Positions 17,851 to 26,439 of a stretch of DNA of 64,000 bases are shown in pieces. The translations under genes and the position numbers were made by a program. Numbering within the stretch: position 1 is the first letter of the stretch; each line of letters starts with the position of its first letter. The notes beneath the pieces were generated by a model. It searched no databases. It saw only the letters and a program-made list of their open reading frames with translations, and had not been told where the DNA came from. Source of the DNA: an uncultured Verrucomicrobiota bacterium (GTDB lineage Bacteria; Verrucomicrobiota; Kiritimatiellia; CAIVKH01); assembly GCA_937872895.1 (NCBI GenBank), contig CALMUP010000017.1, positions 1 to 64,000 of the forward strand, given 5' to 3'.

Positions 17851-18681
17851 ATGTTGCTGAATCCACAAGCCCGGCTCGATGTACCGGATGGCACGGACCC
17901 CTGCTCCGCACTGGCACGCACCACGCACCTTGGCATCGGAGCGCATGCCGACGACCTGGAGTTCATGGCCCTGCACGGGATCCTCGCGGCCTATGCACGT
18001 GATGATCGCTGGTTCGGCGGCATCACCTGTACCGACGGAGCGGGCAGTGTCGGCAGCCTTGATGCCGCCGCCCTGATTACCCGCCGCCAGGCCGAACAAC
18101 GGGAAGCCGCACGCATCGGAGACTATGGATTCATCGCGCAACTCGGCTACACCAGCGCCGAGGCGAAGGACCGGAGCGACGACCGCCTCACCCGCGATCT
18201 CGCCACCCTGATCGACGCCTGCCGCCCGGAGATCATCTACACCCACAACCCCGCCGACCGCCACCCGACCCACCTCGCCGTGGTCGCCCGCACCCTGCAC
18301 GCCTTGCACTCCCTGCCGCGCCCGAGCCGCCCCCAACGCCTGCTCGGCTGCGAAGTCTGGCGCAGCCTCGATTGGCTCGAAGGTGCTGCACGCATTGAAC
18401 TCGACGTCTCCAGCCACCCCGAACTGGCCGCCCGCCTCGCCGACGTGTTCTCCACCCAGATCGACGGGGGCAAACACTACGACCGCGCCGTACGTGGCCG
18501 CGAGGCCGCCAACGCCACCTTTGGTGCCAGCCATGCCGCCGATCCATCCCCCGCCGTCTGGCTGGCCATGGACCTGACCCCGCTGCTGGAGGACGATGCC
18601 CCCTCGCTGACCGAGTACCTCCACACCCACCTCGACGCGTTCCATCGCACCGCCCTGAAGGAGTTGTCCGCGTATGCCTAA
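17851..18681 (+). CDS. PIG-L/LmbE-family deacetylase
   Basis: A 276-residue zinc-dependent N-acyl-glucosamine-type deacetylase. The metal motif AHADDLEF (H32, D34, D35) and the later PADRHPTHLAVV match PIG-L proteins. Family members deacetylate GlcNAc-linked substrates such as GlcNAc-inositol compounds or bacillithiol precursors, but the substrate here is not evident. The stop overlaps the start of the nucleotidyltransferase gene by 8 nt, so the pair are surely translated together and may act on one activated sugar. No Shine-Dalgarno sequence is seen, and a possible -10 box lies 6 nt before the ATG. Confidence 0.87.
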   Translation: MLLNPQARLDVPDGTDPCSALARTTHLGIGAHADDLEFMALHGILAAYARDDRWFGGITCTDGAGSVGSLDAAALITRRQAEQREAARIGDYGFIAQLGYTSAEAKDRSDDRLTRDLATLIDACRPEIIYTHNPADRHPTHLAVVARTLHALHSLPRPSRPQRLLGCEVWRSLDWLEGAARIELDVSSHPELAARLADVFSTQIDGGKHYDRAVRGREAANATFGASHAADPSPAVWLAMDLTPLLEDDAPSLTEYLHTHLDAFHRTALKELSAYA

Positions 18682-19591
18682 ATCCCTCGTTGTCCTCGCC
18701 GCCGGCATGGGCAGCCGTTACGGCGGCCTGAAGCAGATCGACCCGGTGGGCCCCTCCGGCGAACGCATCATCGACTACTCGATCTACGACGCGCGCCGCG
18801 CCGGTTTCACCCGCGTCGTCTTCGTCATCCGGCGCGACATGGAGCAGGCCTTCCGCGACGGCATCGGCCGCGCCATGGAATCCCGCCTCGACGTCGCCTA
18901 CGCCTACCAGGCGCTCGACGACCTGCCCGCGCCGTTCACTCCGCCCGCCGGCCGCGAAAAACCCTGGGGCACCGGCCACGCCCTGCTCGCCGCGCGCCAC
19001 GTCGTGCGCGAACCGTTCGCGGTGATCAATGCCGACGACTTCTACGGCCCGCGCGCCTTCCAACGGCTCGCCACCCACCTCGACCAGCCAGCCAACCCCG
19101 CCCGCCCGGTCTACGCCATGGTCGGATACGAACTCCGTCAGACCGTCTCCGCCCACGGCACCGTCTCCCGCGGGCTGTGCCGCACCGACGCCCATGGCCT
19201 GCTGGTCGATATCGAGGAAGTCACCGCGATCGCCTCCACCCCAGCCGGCATCGTCTCGCATGAAACCGACGGCCGCACCGTCGTGCGCGACCCCGCCACC
19301 CCGACCTCGATGAACTGCTGGGGCTTCACCCCCGACCTGTTTGCCCGCATGGAAGCACGTTTCTCCACCTTCCTGGCCCAACGCGGCCAGGAAACAAAGG
19401 CGGAGTTCTACCTGCCGGGAACAGTCAGCGACCTCATCGCCGCCGGCACCGTCGCAGTCAAGGTGCTGACCTCTCCCGACCCGTGGTTCGGCGTGACTTA
19501 CCGGGAAGACAAACCGCTCGTCACCGCGGGCATCCAACGCCTGGTCGACCAAGGGCTCTACCCGGCCACGCTCTGGGCGCACGGCATCTGA
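18674..19591 (+). CDS. Sugar nucleotidyltransferase-like protein
   Basis: The 305-residue protein has the nucleotidyltransferase signature near its start, VLAAGMGSRYGGLKQIDPVG, with GPSGERIIDYSIYDA following. Also present are PWGTGHALLAAR and VINADDFYG, where the aspartates should bind metal and sugar-nucleotide. It is probably a sugar-1-phosphate NTP transferase of a group often annotated only as nucleotidyltransferase. The linked PIG-L deacetylase (8-nt overlap) suggests joint work on an amino-sugar. The sugar and nucleotide cannot be read from the sequence. Confidence 0.8.
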   Translation: MPKSLVVLAAGMGSRYGGLKQIDPVGPSGERIIDYSIYDARRAGFTRVVFVIRRDMEQAFRDGIGRAMESRLDVAYAYQALDDLPAPFTPPAGREKPWGTGHALLAARHVVREPFAVINADDFYGPRAFQRLATHLDQPANPARPVYAMVGYELRQTVSAHGTVSRGLCRTDAHGLLVDIEEVTAIASTPAGIVSHETDGRTVVRDPATPTSMNCWGFTPDLFARMEARFSTFLAQRGQETKAEFYLPGTVSDLIAAGTVAVKVLTSPDPWFGVTYREDKPLVTAGIQRLVDQGLYPATLWAHGI

Positions 19592-19625
19592 CCGGACGGG
19601 AACCAACCGCGGAATTGGCCCGATT

Positions 19626-19792
19626 TCATGCGTTGGAACCGCGAATGGCGCGGATGTACGCGGATACCGTCATCTTTCTGGACGACGACCTCGACTCCTG
19701 CTGTGCAGCGAACGAGAAAACGGAAATCCAACATCCCCCTTCCCGTCTGCGATATGTGCGTAACCTGCGGTTCTTCACGGTAGGTTTTCGGA
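19626..19792. repeat. Decayed dispersed repeat in the 19592-19866 gap
   Basis: The 275-bp gap holds no credible gene. Short words such as CGCGAATGGCGCGGATG occur near its left end. The segment 19747-19791 matches 31940-31984 with shared CTGCGATAT, CTGCGGTTC and TTTTCGG blocks. A run of similar short words built on ATCAACCATT lies at about 19838-19866. This looks like old dispersed repeat debris. Confidence 0.55.
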
Positions 19793-19866
19793 CGTAGCAT
19801 GAACGCGCGGCGGACACGCGACCCGGTCCACCCCCATCAACCATTAACCATTCCCCATCAACCATC

Positions 19867-20271
19867 CTAAAAGTCCACCGACCGACGCCCGGCCTTCTTG
19901 TCCCCATGCTTGCGCTTGTCGTCGAGCATGCGCGCCTTCTGGCGACGGGACCGGCGACGCTTCTGCCGCCGAATCTTCTCCTGTTCCTGCTGCCGCGCCG
20001 CCTTGATGCCCTTGACCCGTTCCTCGATCCGGTCACACAACTCCCGGCGGGCAAAAAAACGATTCATGGCCTGCGAGCGCTCGCGCTGGCACTTCACCTC
20101 GATCCCGGTCGGCACATGCAGAATCTGGACACAGGAACTCGTCTTGTTGACCTTCTGACCCCCGCTCCCCGACCCCCGGACAAACTCCTCCCGCAGGTCC
20201 TCCTCCCGGACCCCCAGCGAAGCCATGCGCGCCACCAACGCCTCCTGCTTGTCTGAACCTACTGGAAACAT
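19867..20271 (-). CDS. Small GGQ peptidyl-tRNA hydrolase (release-factor-like rescue protein)
   Basis: A 134-residue protein with only the catalytic domain 3 of class I release factors: RGSGSGGQKVNKTSS holds the GGQ motif (G37-G38-Q39) that triggers peptidyl-tRNA hydrolysis. It lacks codon-recognition domains. The C-terminus is very basic (RRQKRRRSRRQKARMLDDKRKHGDKK across about residues 100-128), as in ArfB and mitochondrial mtRF-R relatives, where the tail binds the ribosome. A role in freeing stalled ribosomes is therefore likely. It is not a typical ArfB by length, and no stop-codon recognition is expected. It is divergent from the PEP-CTERM gene. Confidence 0.85.
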   Translation of the reverse strand: MFPVGSDKQEALVARMASLGVREEDLREEFVRGSGSGGQKVNKTSSCVQILHVPTGIEVKCQRERSQAMNRFFARRELCDRIEERVKGIKAARQQEQEKIRRQKRRRSRRQKARMLDDKRKHGDKKAGRRSVDF

Positions 20272-20310
20272 GGTTTGATCCGTTTTTTAATGATTACAGA
20301 AACACCTACG

Positions 20311-20325
20311 CAAGAGCGCTTTACA
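20311..20325 (-). promoter_or_regulatory. TAAARCGCT-type motif upstream of the PEP-CTERM gene
   Basis: Read on the minus strand, TGTAAAGCGCTCTTG lies in the 148-bp divergent gap before the ATG at 20420. It matches words before the CotH gene and the 987-residue secreted-protein gene. Confidence 0.3.
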
Positions 20326-20419
20326 AATCAACAACGGTTTTGGCAACAACTTTACCCTTGCCCTTGAACATTCAAGCTGAAAAGGTGTAAGGTTGTAAAG
20401 AGAAGTGGGGACCAAAACG

Positions 20420-21091
20420 ATGAAAAAACTGCTCGTAGCCGCATTCACATTCGCCTTGATGCAATCGTCCCACGCGGATCTTCTGGTCGCGTTTGATTTC
20501 ACGGGGTACGCCGGTTCTGAACTTCAAGGCACCTCCACCGTAGTCGCTGTTGGCATCGACGGCCCGGTCCTGATCTTGCGCGGCAGCGGCCTGACTGCGG
20601 TCGGTAACGCTGATCGGTTCAATGCACAAGGCTGGGATGGCACAGCCGATGCCGACGCCGCACTGGCCGCGAACAACTATTTCGAGTGGACGATCACTCC
20701 CTCGGCGAGCTACAGCATGTCGATTACCCAGATCGCCTTCCAGGTCCAGCGCTCGAACACCGGTGCCTCCAACCTCGTGTTGCGCACCAGCGTGGACAGC
20801 TACGCGGCCAACCTGAATACGCTGAACAACTTCGCCGGCAACAACGCCACGGTCGGCTCCACGTTCAACTCCAGCGGGGTGTCCGCCCTGCAGGACGCGA
20901 CCGGCGCCATTACCTTCCGCGTGATCGCCTGGCCCGGTGCCAGTACCGGCAGCCTCGGCTTTGAAGGAGCCGGCAATGATATTCAGATCTTCGGCACAAC
21001 CACGCTGGTGCCCGAACCGACCACGGTCTTGCTGATGGCTTCCGGCTTGCTCGCCTTATCGGCATCCCGAAGGAAAAAAATCAGGGTCTGA
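20420..21091 (+). CDS. PEP-CTERM sorting-domain protein
   Basis: A 223-residue exported protein. It has a signal peptide (MKKLLVAAFTFALMQSSHA), a beta-rich middle without a recognised domain, and a C-terminal VPEPTTVLLMASG followed by a short hydrophobic helix and RRKK. That tail is the PEP-CTERM signal cut by an exosortase. A GTG 15 nt upstream is in frame, but the ATG at 20420 is preferred because GTGGGG lies 9 nt before it. No exosortase gene is in the window. PEP-CTERM proteins usually go with exopolysaccharide production, and an EPS operon is present at 49-56 kb. A strong terminator follows. Confidence 0.88.
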   Translation: MKKLLVAAFTFALMQSSHADLLVAFDFTGYAGSELQGTSTVVAVGIDGPVLILRGSGLTAVGNADRFNAQGWDGTADADAALAANNYFEWTITPSASYSMSITQIAFQVQRSNTGASNLVLRTSVDSYAANLNTLNNFAGNNATVGSTFNSSGVSALQDATGAITFRVIAWPGASTGSLGFEGAGNDIQIFGTTTLVPEPTTVLLMASGLLALSASRRKKIRV

Positions 21092-21107
21092 CCCTGAGGA
21101 TGCCTCC

Positions 21108-21137
21108 AAAAAACCCCGCGACCCGCGGGGTTTTTTT
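21108..21137 (+). terminator. Rho-independent terminator after the PEP-CTERM gene
   Basis: CCCCGCG (21114-21120) pairs with CGCGGGG (21124-21130) around a 3-nt loop, with A residues before and seven T residues after. It can also end transcripts entering from the right. Confidence 0.92.
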
Positions 21138-21195
21138 GTGCCCATGAACCAACGGCACGACACACCGGTGGCGGGTTGAATTGGAAGGGAAAAGG

Positions 21196-21273
21196 TGGGG
21201 TGAGTGACGGGATTCGAACCCGCGACATTCAGAACCACAATCTGACGCTCTAACCAACTGAGCTACACCCACC
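21196..21273 (-). tRNA. tRNA-His (GTG)
   Basis: Minus-strand cloverleaf with anticodon arm TCAGA-TTGTGGT-TCTGA. Acceptor GTGGGTG pairs with CACTCAC. The extra 5' G (G-1) opposite discriminator C73, the hallmark of tRNA-His, is encoded at 21273, and CCA is encoded at 21198-21196. Open frames across it are not genes. Confidence 0.97.
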
Positions 21274-21409
21274 ACCCAAATAGCGGGGAACATCCATACA
21301 CGCCCCCCCCGTCAAAATCAACGCCTTTTTAAACCGTCCCGCGAAACCCGCCGAACCGACCCGGCGCAAGGAGCCCACGGATGCGCGGCCCGCCGATCCA
21401 GGCCCCACG

Positions 21410-21892
21410 CTACAGCCATCCCTGCGGGACCAGCACGTAACGGTAGATCAGCCAGTTGACCCCCAGTGCATAGAGCGAGGAGAAGGCATCGTCGATGGTG
21501 ATCCCCAAACCACCCGGCAACCGCTGCAATCCGCGCGCCGGTGGCGGTTTGATGATGTCGAGAATACGGTGGCTGAGAAAGGCCACCAGCAGCATGACCG
21601 GACTGGTGACAGGCAGGCCGATCATGGTGAGCGGAAAGGTCAGGTATTCGTCCGCCACGATACGCCCGTCATCCTTCTTCCCGCCGAGTGCCTTTTCCGC
21701 TTGGTCACAAATCGGGATCGCGACCAACACGAGGACCACCGAGATCACCGCCTGCGCGATCCACCCGGTCTGCCAGGTGAACAAGGCCATCGCCAGCGGA
21801 ATGCCCAGCAAGGTGCCGAAGGTCCCCGACGCCACCGGACTCAACCCCAACCCGAAACCCGTTGCTATTACCACCCAGACATTTTTCATCAT
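21410..21892 (-). CDS. pgpA: Phosphatidylglycerophosphatase A
   Basis: A 160-residue multi-pass inner-membrane protein that dephosphorylates phosphatidylglycerophosphate to phosphatidylglycerol. The family motifs SPVASGTFGTLLGIPL, the acidic IVADEYLTFPLTMIG and the late GGLGITIDDAFSSLYA are present. The start at 21892 is one of two adjacent ATGs, with GAGG 4 nt upstream. It is last in a minus-strand run after pyrK, pyrD and a membrane protein, 40 bp after the latter. Confidence 0.92.
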   Translation of the reverse strand: MMKNVWVVIATGFGLGLSPVASGTFGTLLGIPLAMALFTWQTGWIAQAVISVVLVLVAIPICDQAEKALGGKKDDGRIVADEYLTFPLTMIGLPVTSPVMLLVAFLSHRILDIIKPPPARGLQRLPGGLGITIDDAFSSLYALGVNWLIYRYVLVPQGWL

Positions 21893-21932
21893 CGTTCCTC
21901 GGCCATGCGATCCGGCAAGGCTCGTCGCCATC

Positions 21933-23519
21933 CTACTGTTTTCCTGTCCGGATATCCACCCGGAGATACGGCCCGTCCGCCGTCACCGTTGCTTGCACCT
22001 GTTCCAGCGTGGCCAATGTCTCCAACCAGGCCTTGGCCTCGTTGAGTCGTTGCCGCTCGGCCCGGGTCCCGGATGCATCCTCGAACAACAACTTGAGGGC
22101 GTAGGCGGTAATCGCCAGCCGCAACGCCTCGTGGCCTCGTACCAGATCAATCCCCAGGTAGCCCACGGCTTCCGTCCCCGCCGCGCGGTCAAGGGAACGC
22201 GACCACAACGGGGTCACCCCGCCGATCGCTCCGACATCCCGCGCGCGCACCAACGCATCAAGTCCGCGCAGGTTGCTCGACACCACCAACCAATCTCCCA
22301 CCGCCGTGATCGCCACCTGTTCGGATGGTCCGAAGGCCGCATACATCGAGCCGGCCGTCGCCTCGATCCGCCACACCGTGGTCGTTCCCACCGCCAACGG
22401 AACCAGCACCAGGCCCCACTGCGTACGCGCGTTCCAACGATCCAACACCGGGGTGACCAACGCCGGCACATCGCCCCCCTCGTCGCGCTGCAAGGCCGCC
22501 ATCAGGGTGGGCACCTTGATGCCTTTGAACCGACCGCTGTAGTCACCGCCAAACACCGCCAACGCCACCGCCTCGGCCCGCGTCGCCACGATCACGTCCT
22601 TTACCAGCGCCTTGCTCCAGGTTTCCGGCGCTCCGTGCATAAGCTCCACCACGGCGTCCACGCCGACCGCCGCCGTGGCCAGGGCCGCGTCGCCCCACAA
22701 CCCGGCCAGGGGTTCCGCATCCAACACCGCCGGCAACGAACCGACTTCGGCCGGCGGGAAAAACCGCACCGCCGCCGCCAAGGTCTGCGCATCGGAAATA
22801 TCCACCTCGGTGAAGGAACGATCGATCCCCGAACGTGTATCGCCGGCCACCCAAAACCGGTCGGCCGCACTCGACCGGCGCAACAAGGCGTTCCAGTCCT
22901 GCAGGTCCTTGCGGTAGGCGATCGATGGAAAGAGGCCGTTGTAGGCGTCGATCACCATCTCGATGGCCATCGGATCGCGCGCTGTGCAGCCGAGGATCAT
23001 GCCCTCGACCAGGGCGAGCGTAACCCGGAAGGTTCCCTGTTCGCCGCGCGTAACCCAGGTCCACACCGGCCACCCGCCGATCGATTCCATCCGGCTCAAC
23101 CCCGGGATGTCGAGGAACGACTGCGACCACCGCAACCGTTGGCTGCGTCCACCAATCCACCCCGCAAACACCCATGCCCGTTCGCTGTACAAACCGAGAT
23201 GCGGCACATAGGCAAGGACCAGATCGTCGCGGCCAATCAGATCGAGGGTGGCGAGAAAGCCCGGATCCTGGCGCAGGTCGGTCCATGCCTCCTGGTCCGC
23301 CTGCAAGGCCCCGACCACCGTGGCGGTCAACGGATGTTCGGCGATGGCCGGCCACCGTCCGGCCAGATCGCTATGCCACGAAACAACCATCGCCTGCCCG
23401 GGAATGGCTTGCAGCAACCTGGCCGTATCGCGCGGAATAACCAGCGTCCACCAGACCGAGCCCGCCGCGAATATCAGCAGCAGGACCCAGAACAACCACG
23501 AACGTCCCACGCGCTTCAT
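21933..23519 (-). CDS. Membrane-anchored protein of unknown function
   Basis: I do not recognise this 528-residue protein. It begins with one membrane helix (SWLFWVLLLIFAAGSVWWTLV), leaving about 495 residues outside the cytoplasm. These are rich in W, A and V, with scattered segments such as GQAMVVSWHSDLAGRW and WVVSSNLRGLDALV that recall large all-beta DUF3352-like proteins. No catalytic motif is evident. The ATG overlaps the pyrD stop (ATGA) and pgpA follows after 40 bp, so it is part of the pyrK-pyrD-pgpA operon. A role in the envelope or lipid synthesis is possible but unproven. Confidence 0.7.
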   Translation of the reverse strand: MKRVGRSWLFWVLLLIFAAGSVWWTLVIPRDTARLLQAIPGQAMVVSWHSDLAGRWPAIAEHPLTATVVGALQADQEAWTDLRQDPGFLATLDLIGRDDLVLAYVPHLGLYSERAWVFAGWIGGRSQRLRWSQSFLDIPGLSRMESIGGWPVWTWVTRGEQGTFRVTLALVEGMILGCTARDPMAIEMVIDAYNGLFPSIAYRKDLQDWNALLRRSSAADRFWVAGDTRSGIDRSFTEVDISDAQTLAAAVRFFPPAEVGSLPAVLDAEPLAGLWGDAALATAAVGVDAVVELMHGAPETWSKALVKDVIVATRAEAVALAVFGGDYSGRFKGIKVPTLMAALQRDEGGDVPALVTPVLDRWNARTQWGLVLVPLAVGTTTVWRIEATAGSMYAAFGPSEQVAITAVGDWLVVSSNLRGLDALVRARDVGAIGGVTPLWSRSLDRAAGTEAVGYLGIDLVRGHEALRLAITAYALKLLFEDASGTRAERQRLNEAKAWLETLATLEQVQATVTADGPYLRVDIRTGKQ

Positions 23520-24448
23520 GGGGCGAATGTTCCAACCAAGCCATCCAGCGAGGCCATCCCCTGCGCCGCCAGGTAAGCCCGCAGGTCATCGACCAGCGTG
23601 ACCGCCGCCGCCGGATTGGTGAAATTGGCCGTGCCCACCGCGACCGCACGCGCACCGACGAGGAAGAACTCGAGGGCGTCGTTCACCGCGCCGATGCCAC
23701 CCATGCCGATCACCGGGATCGACACCGCCTTCGCCGCCTGCCAGACCAGGCGCACCGCGATCGGACGGATCGCCGGACCGGTCAGCCCGCCCGTGATATT
23801 GGCCAGCTTCGGCTTGCGCGTCTTGATGTCAACCGCCATGCCCGGGAAGGAATTGATCAGCGAGATCGCATTCGCCCCGCTCGCCTCGGCCGCCTTGGCG
23901 AAGGCGGTGATGTCCGCCACGTTCGGCGCGAGCTTCGGAATCATCGGCAACCGCGTGGCCGCCCGGATCGCATCCACCACCCGGCGGAACATGTCGAGGT
24001 CGGTCCCGAACAACGCACTGCCCTCCTTGATGTTCGGGCACGACACGTTGACCTCGAGCCCGGCAATGCCCTCGACCTGGTCGAACCGGCGCGCGACCTC
24101 GGCATATTCCTCGATCGTCTTGCCCCAGATGTTCACGATCACCGGCGTCGCATACTGCCGAAGGAACGGCATGTAGGTTCGGACAAAACCGTCCACGCCC
24201 GGACCCGGCAAGCCGATCGCGTTGAGTAACCCGCTCGCCACCTCGGCGGTGCGCGGCGTCGGATTGCCCTTCGTCGGATTGAGACAAATCCCTTTCACCA
24301 CGATCGCCCCGAGCCGGTTGATGTCCACCAGATCGGCATACTCCGGGCCGTAGCCGAACGTGCCGGAGGCCACCATCACCGGGTTCTTCAGCGCGATGCC
24401 GCCCACATTGACCGAAAGATCCACTGCCGTGACCGGGATCGCGCTCAT
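23516..24448 (-). CDS. pyrD: Dihydroorotate dehydrogenase B, catalytic subunit
   Basis: A 310-residue FMN-binding TIM barrel that oxidises dihydroorotate to orotate in pyrimidine synthesis. Class 1B signs are the catalytic cysteine in VNVSCPNIKEG, NPVMVASGTFGYG near the start and GMGGIGAVNDALEFFLVGA near the end. GGAGG lies 7 nt before the ATG at 24448, and that ATG overlaps the pyrK stop by 4 nt. Pairing with pyrK indicates the NAD-linked heterotetramer. Confidence 0.96.
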   Translation of the reverse strand: MSAIPVTAVDLSVNVGGIALKNPVMVASGTFGYGPEYADLVDINRLGAIVVKGICLNPTKGNPTPRTAEVASGLLNAIGLPGPGVDGFVRTYMPFLRQYATPVIVNIWGKTIEEYAEVARRFDQVEGIAGLEVNVSCPNIKEGSALFGTDLDMFRRVVDAIRAATRLPMIPKLAPNVADITAFAKAAEASGANAISLINSFPGMAVDIKTRKPKLANITGGLTGPAIRPIAVRLVWQAAKAVSIPVIGMGGIGAVNDALEFFLVGARAVAVGTANFTNPAAAVTLVDDLRAYLAAQGMASLDGLVGTFAP

Positions 24449-25245
24449 CCGACCGCCTCCCAGACGATGTCCGACGCCGCGAATACCGGGCCTTCCCGGC
24501 AGGCCCGCGCCCACGTCCAGTCGCCCTTCTCGTGGTCATGCACCTTGAGCACGCAGGTCAGGCACGCCCCGACCCCGCACCCCATGTTGTTGTCCACCGA
24601 CACCCAGGCACGCCAGCGGTGCTCCAGCGCCCGCGCCGCCACCGCCTTGAGCAGGCCCGACGGACCACACACGAACAACTCCGGCTTGCGCGCCGCACCG
24701 CCCTGCGCCATCCACGGATCCAGCGCATCGGTCACCCGTCCCTGATGCCCGAGCGAACCGTCCTCGGTCGTGACGATCACCGTCCAACCCAAGGCCTCGA
24801 ATTCCTTCACGCACAGGATGTCCGCTGCGGTGCGGCCACCGAAAAACGCCACGCCCTTGACCGGGCTGCGCTGTGCACAGATGTGCAACGCCGCCATGCC
24901 GTATCCACCCGCCACCAGCACCGGAAACAACCCCGGCGCCGGATCGGGAAAACCGCGCCCGAGCGGACCCACCAGGCTGAGCGTCTCGCCGTGCCGCAGG
25001 TAGGTCAACGTGCGCGTGCCGCGTCCGACATCCTTGTAGAGAATGGCCAACCGGTCACCCTCGGCACGGAACACGCTGAAGGGGCGGCGCAGGATCGATT
25101 CGCCGAGATGCGGTACCAGCACATGCACGAACTGGCCTGGCTTGACTGCCGGCGCGATGTTCGGCGACCGCATGATCAGCAGGTTGTACCCGCCCTGAAT
25201 GGCCTCGTGCTCCAACACCTCGGCATTTTCCTGATACATGCTCAT
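24445..25245 (-). CDS. pyrK: Dihydroorotate dehydrogenase B, electron-transfer subunit
   Basis: This subunit carries electrons from the PyrD FMN to NAD+. The 266-residue chain has an FAD-binding ferredoxin-reductase fold (RRPFSVFR), an NAD site (VAGGYGMAAL, FFGGRTAADILC) and a C-terminal 2Fe-2S cluster with cysteines in NNMGCGVGACLTCV and RACREGPVF. The start is uncertain: ATGs at 25245 and 25239 are both possible and neither has a clear ribosome site. It is first in the pyrK-pyrD-membrane protein-pgpA run. Confidence 0.93.
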   Translation of the reverse strand: MSMYQENAEVLEHEAIQGGYNLLIMRSPNIAPAVKPGQFVHVLVPHLGESILRRPFSVFRAEGDRLAILYKDVGRGTRTLTYLRHGETLSLVGPLGRGFPDPAPGLFPVLVAGGYGMAALHICAQRSPVKGVAFFGGRTAADILCVKEFEALGWTVIVTTEDGSLGHQGRVTDALDPWMAQGGAARKPELFVCGPSGLLKAVAARALEHRWRAWVSVDNNMGCGVGACLTCVLKVHDHEKGDWTWARACREGPVFAASDIVWEAVG

Positions 25246-25353
25246 AAGAGTCGGCGAACATGACAAAAAGACGCCCGCTGTTCAACCTTTAGAAATGATA
25301 CCACACGTCGATTCCTTCGTTTCCTTTTACCCAAAGAATCGTACCATGCACCC

Positions 25354-26439
25354 GTGAAATACCTCGACGAATACCGCGATGCCGAGGGCGTGCGCCGCAT
25401 CGCCGCCGCCATCCGCCGCATCACCACCCAGCCGTGGATGCTGATGGAGGTCTGCGGCGGCCAGACCCACGCGATCATCAAGTTCGGCATCGATGAACTG
25501 CTCCCCCCCGGCGTAACCCTGCTCCACGGCCCCGGTTGCCCGGTCTGCGTCACCCCGACCGGCATCATCGACCAGGCCCTCGCCATCGCCTCCCGCCCGG
25601 GTGTGATCTTCTGCTCGTTCGGCGACATGCTCCGCGTTCCCGGCACCTCCCGCGACCTGTTCTCGGTGAAAGCGGCCGGTGGCGACGTGCGCATGGTCTA
25701 CTCGCCCCTCGACGCCCTCGCCCTCGCCCGCCAACACCCCGACCGCGAGGTCGTGTTCTTCGCCGTCGGCTTCGAGACCACGGCCCCCGCCAACGCCATG
25801 AGCGTGTTCCAGGCCGCCCGCGAAGGCCTGACGAACTTCTCGCTGCTCGTCTCCCACGTCCTCGTCCCGCCCGCCATGGAGGCGCTGCTCGCTAGCCCCG
25901 ACTGCCGCGTGCAGGGGTTCCTCGCCGCCGGCCACGTCTGCGCCATCGCCGGCTGTGAACCCTACATCCCGCTCGCCGAGAAATACCGCGTGCCCATCGT
26001 GGTCACCGGGTTCGAACCGATCGACGTGCTGCGCGGCATCCACCAGTGCATCCTGCAGCTCGAGGAAGGCCGCGCCACCTGTGAAAACGCCTACGAACGC
26101 GCGGTCCGCCGTGACGGCAACCCCGAGGCCATGGCCATGGTCGACGATGTCTTCACCGTGATCGACCGCACCTGGCGCGGCATGGGCCGCATCCCGCACA
26201 GCGGCCTCGGCCTCGCACCGAAATACGCCGCCCACGACGCCGCCGTGAAATTCGGCCTCGGTCCCGATCCCGGCGAACCCCCCTCCGCCTGCATCAGCGG
26301 CCTCATCCTCCAAGGCCTGAAGAAGCCCCACGAATGCCCGGCCTTCGGCACCCGCTGCACCCCCGAGAAACCCCTCGGCGCCACCATGGTCTCCAACGAG
26401 GGCGCCTGCTCCGCCTACTACCGCTACCGGAAGTCATGA
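25354..26439 (+). CDS. hypD: Hydrogenase maturation factor HypD
   Basis: HypD, with HypC, carries the Fe(CN)2CO group during assembly of [NiFe]-hydrogenase active sites. The 361-residue chain has all signature blocks: [36 protein letters not shown] and the cysteine-rich C-terminal [16 protein letters not shown]. The start is GTG at 25354: the nearby ATG at 25345 runs into a stop two codons later. A TACCAT box 6 nt before the GTG and no Shine-Dalgarno sequence hint at a leaderless message. It overlaps hypE by 4 nt. No other hyp gene or hydrogenase subunit is in the window. Confidence 0.95.
   Translation: MKYLDEYRDAEGVRRIAAAIRRITTQPWMLMEVCGGQTHAIIKFGIDELLPPGVTLLHGPGCPVCVTPTGIIDQALAIASRPGVIFCSFGDMLRVPGTSRDLFSVKAAGGDVRMVYSPLDALALARQHPDREVVFFAVGFETTAPANAMSVFQAAREGLTNFSLLVSHVLVPPAMEALLASPDCRVQGFLAAGHVCAIAGCEPYIPLAEKYRVPIVVTGFEPIDVLRGIHQCILQLEEGRATCENAYERAVRRDGNPEAMAMVDDVFTVIDRTWRGMGRIPHSGLGLAPKYAAHDAAVKFGLGPDPGEPPSACISGLILQGLKKPHECPAFGTRCTPEKPLGATMVSNEGACSAYYRYRKS

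Noticed and set aside
21081-21293. Small protein reading GVAQLVRASDCGSECRGFESR
   Set aside because: Translation of tRNA-His on the same strand.
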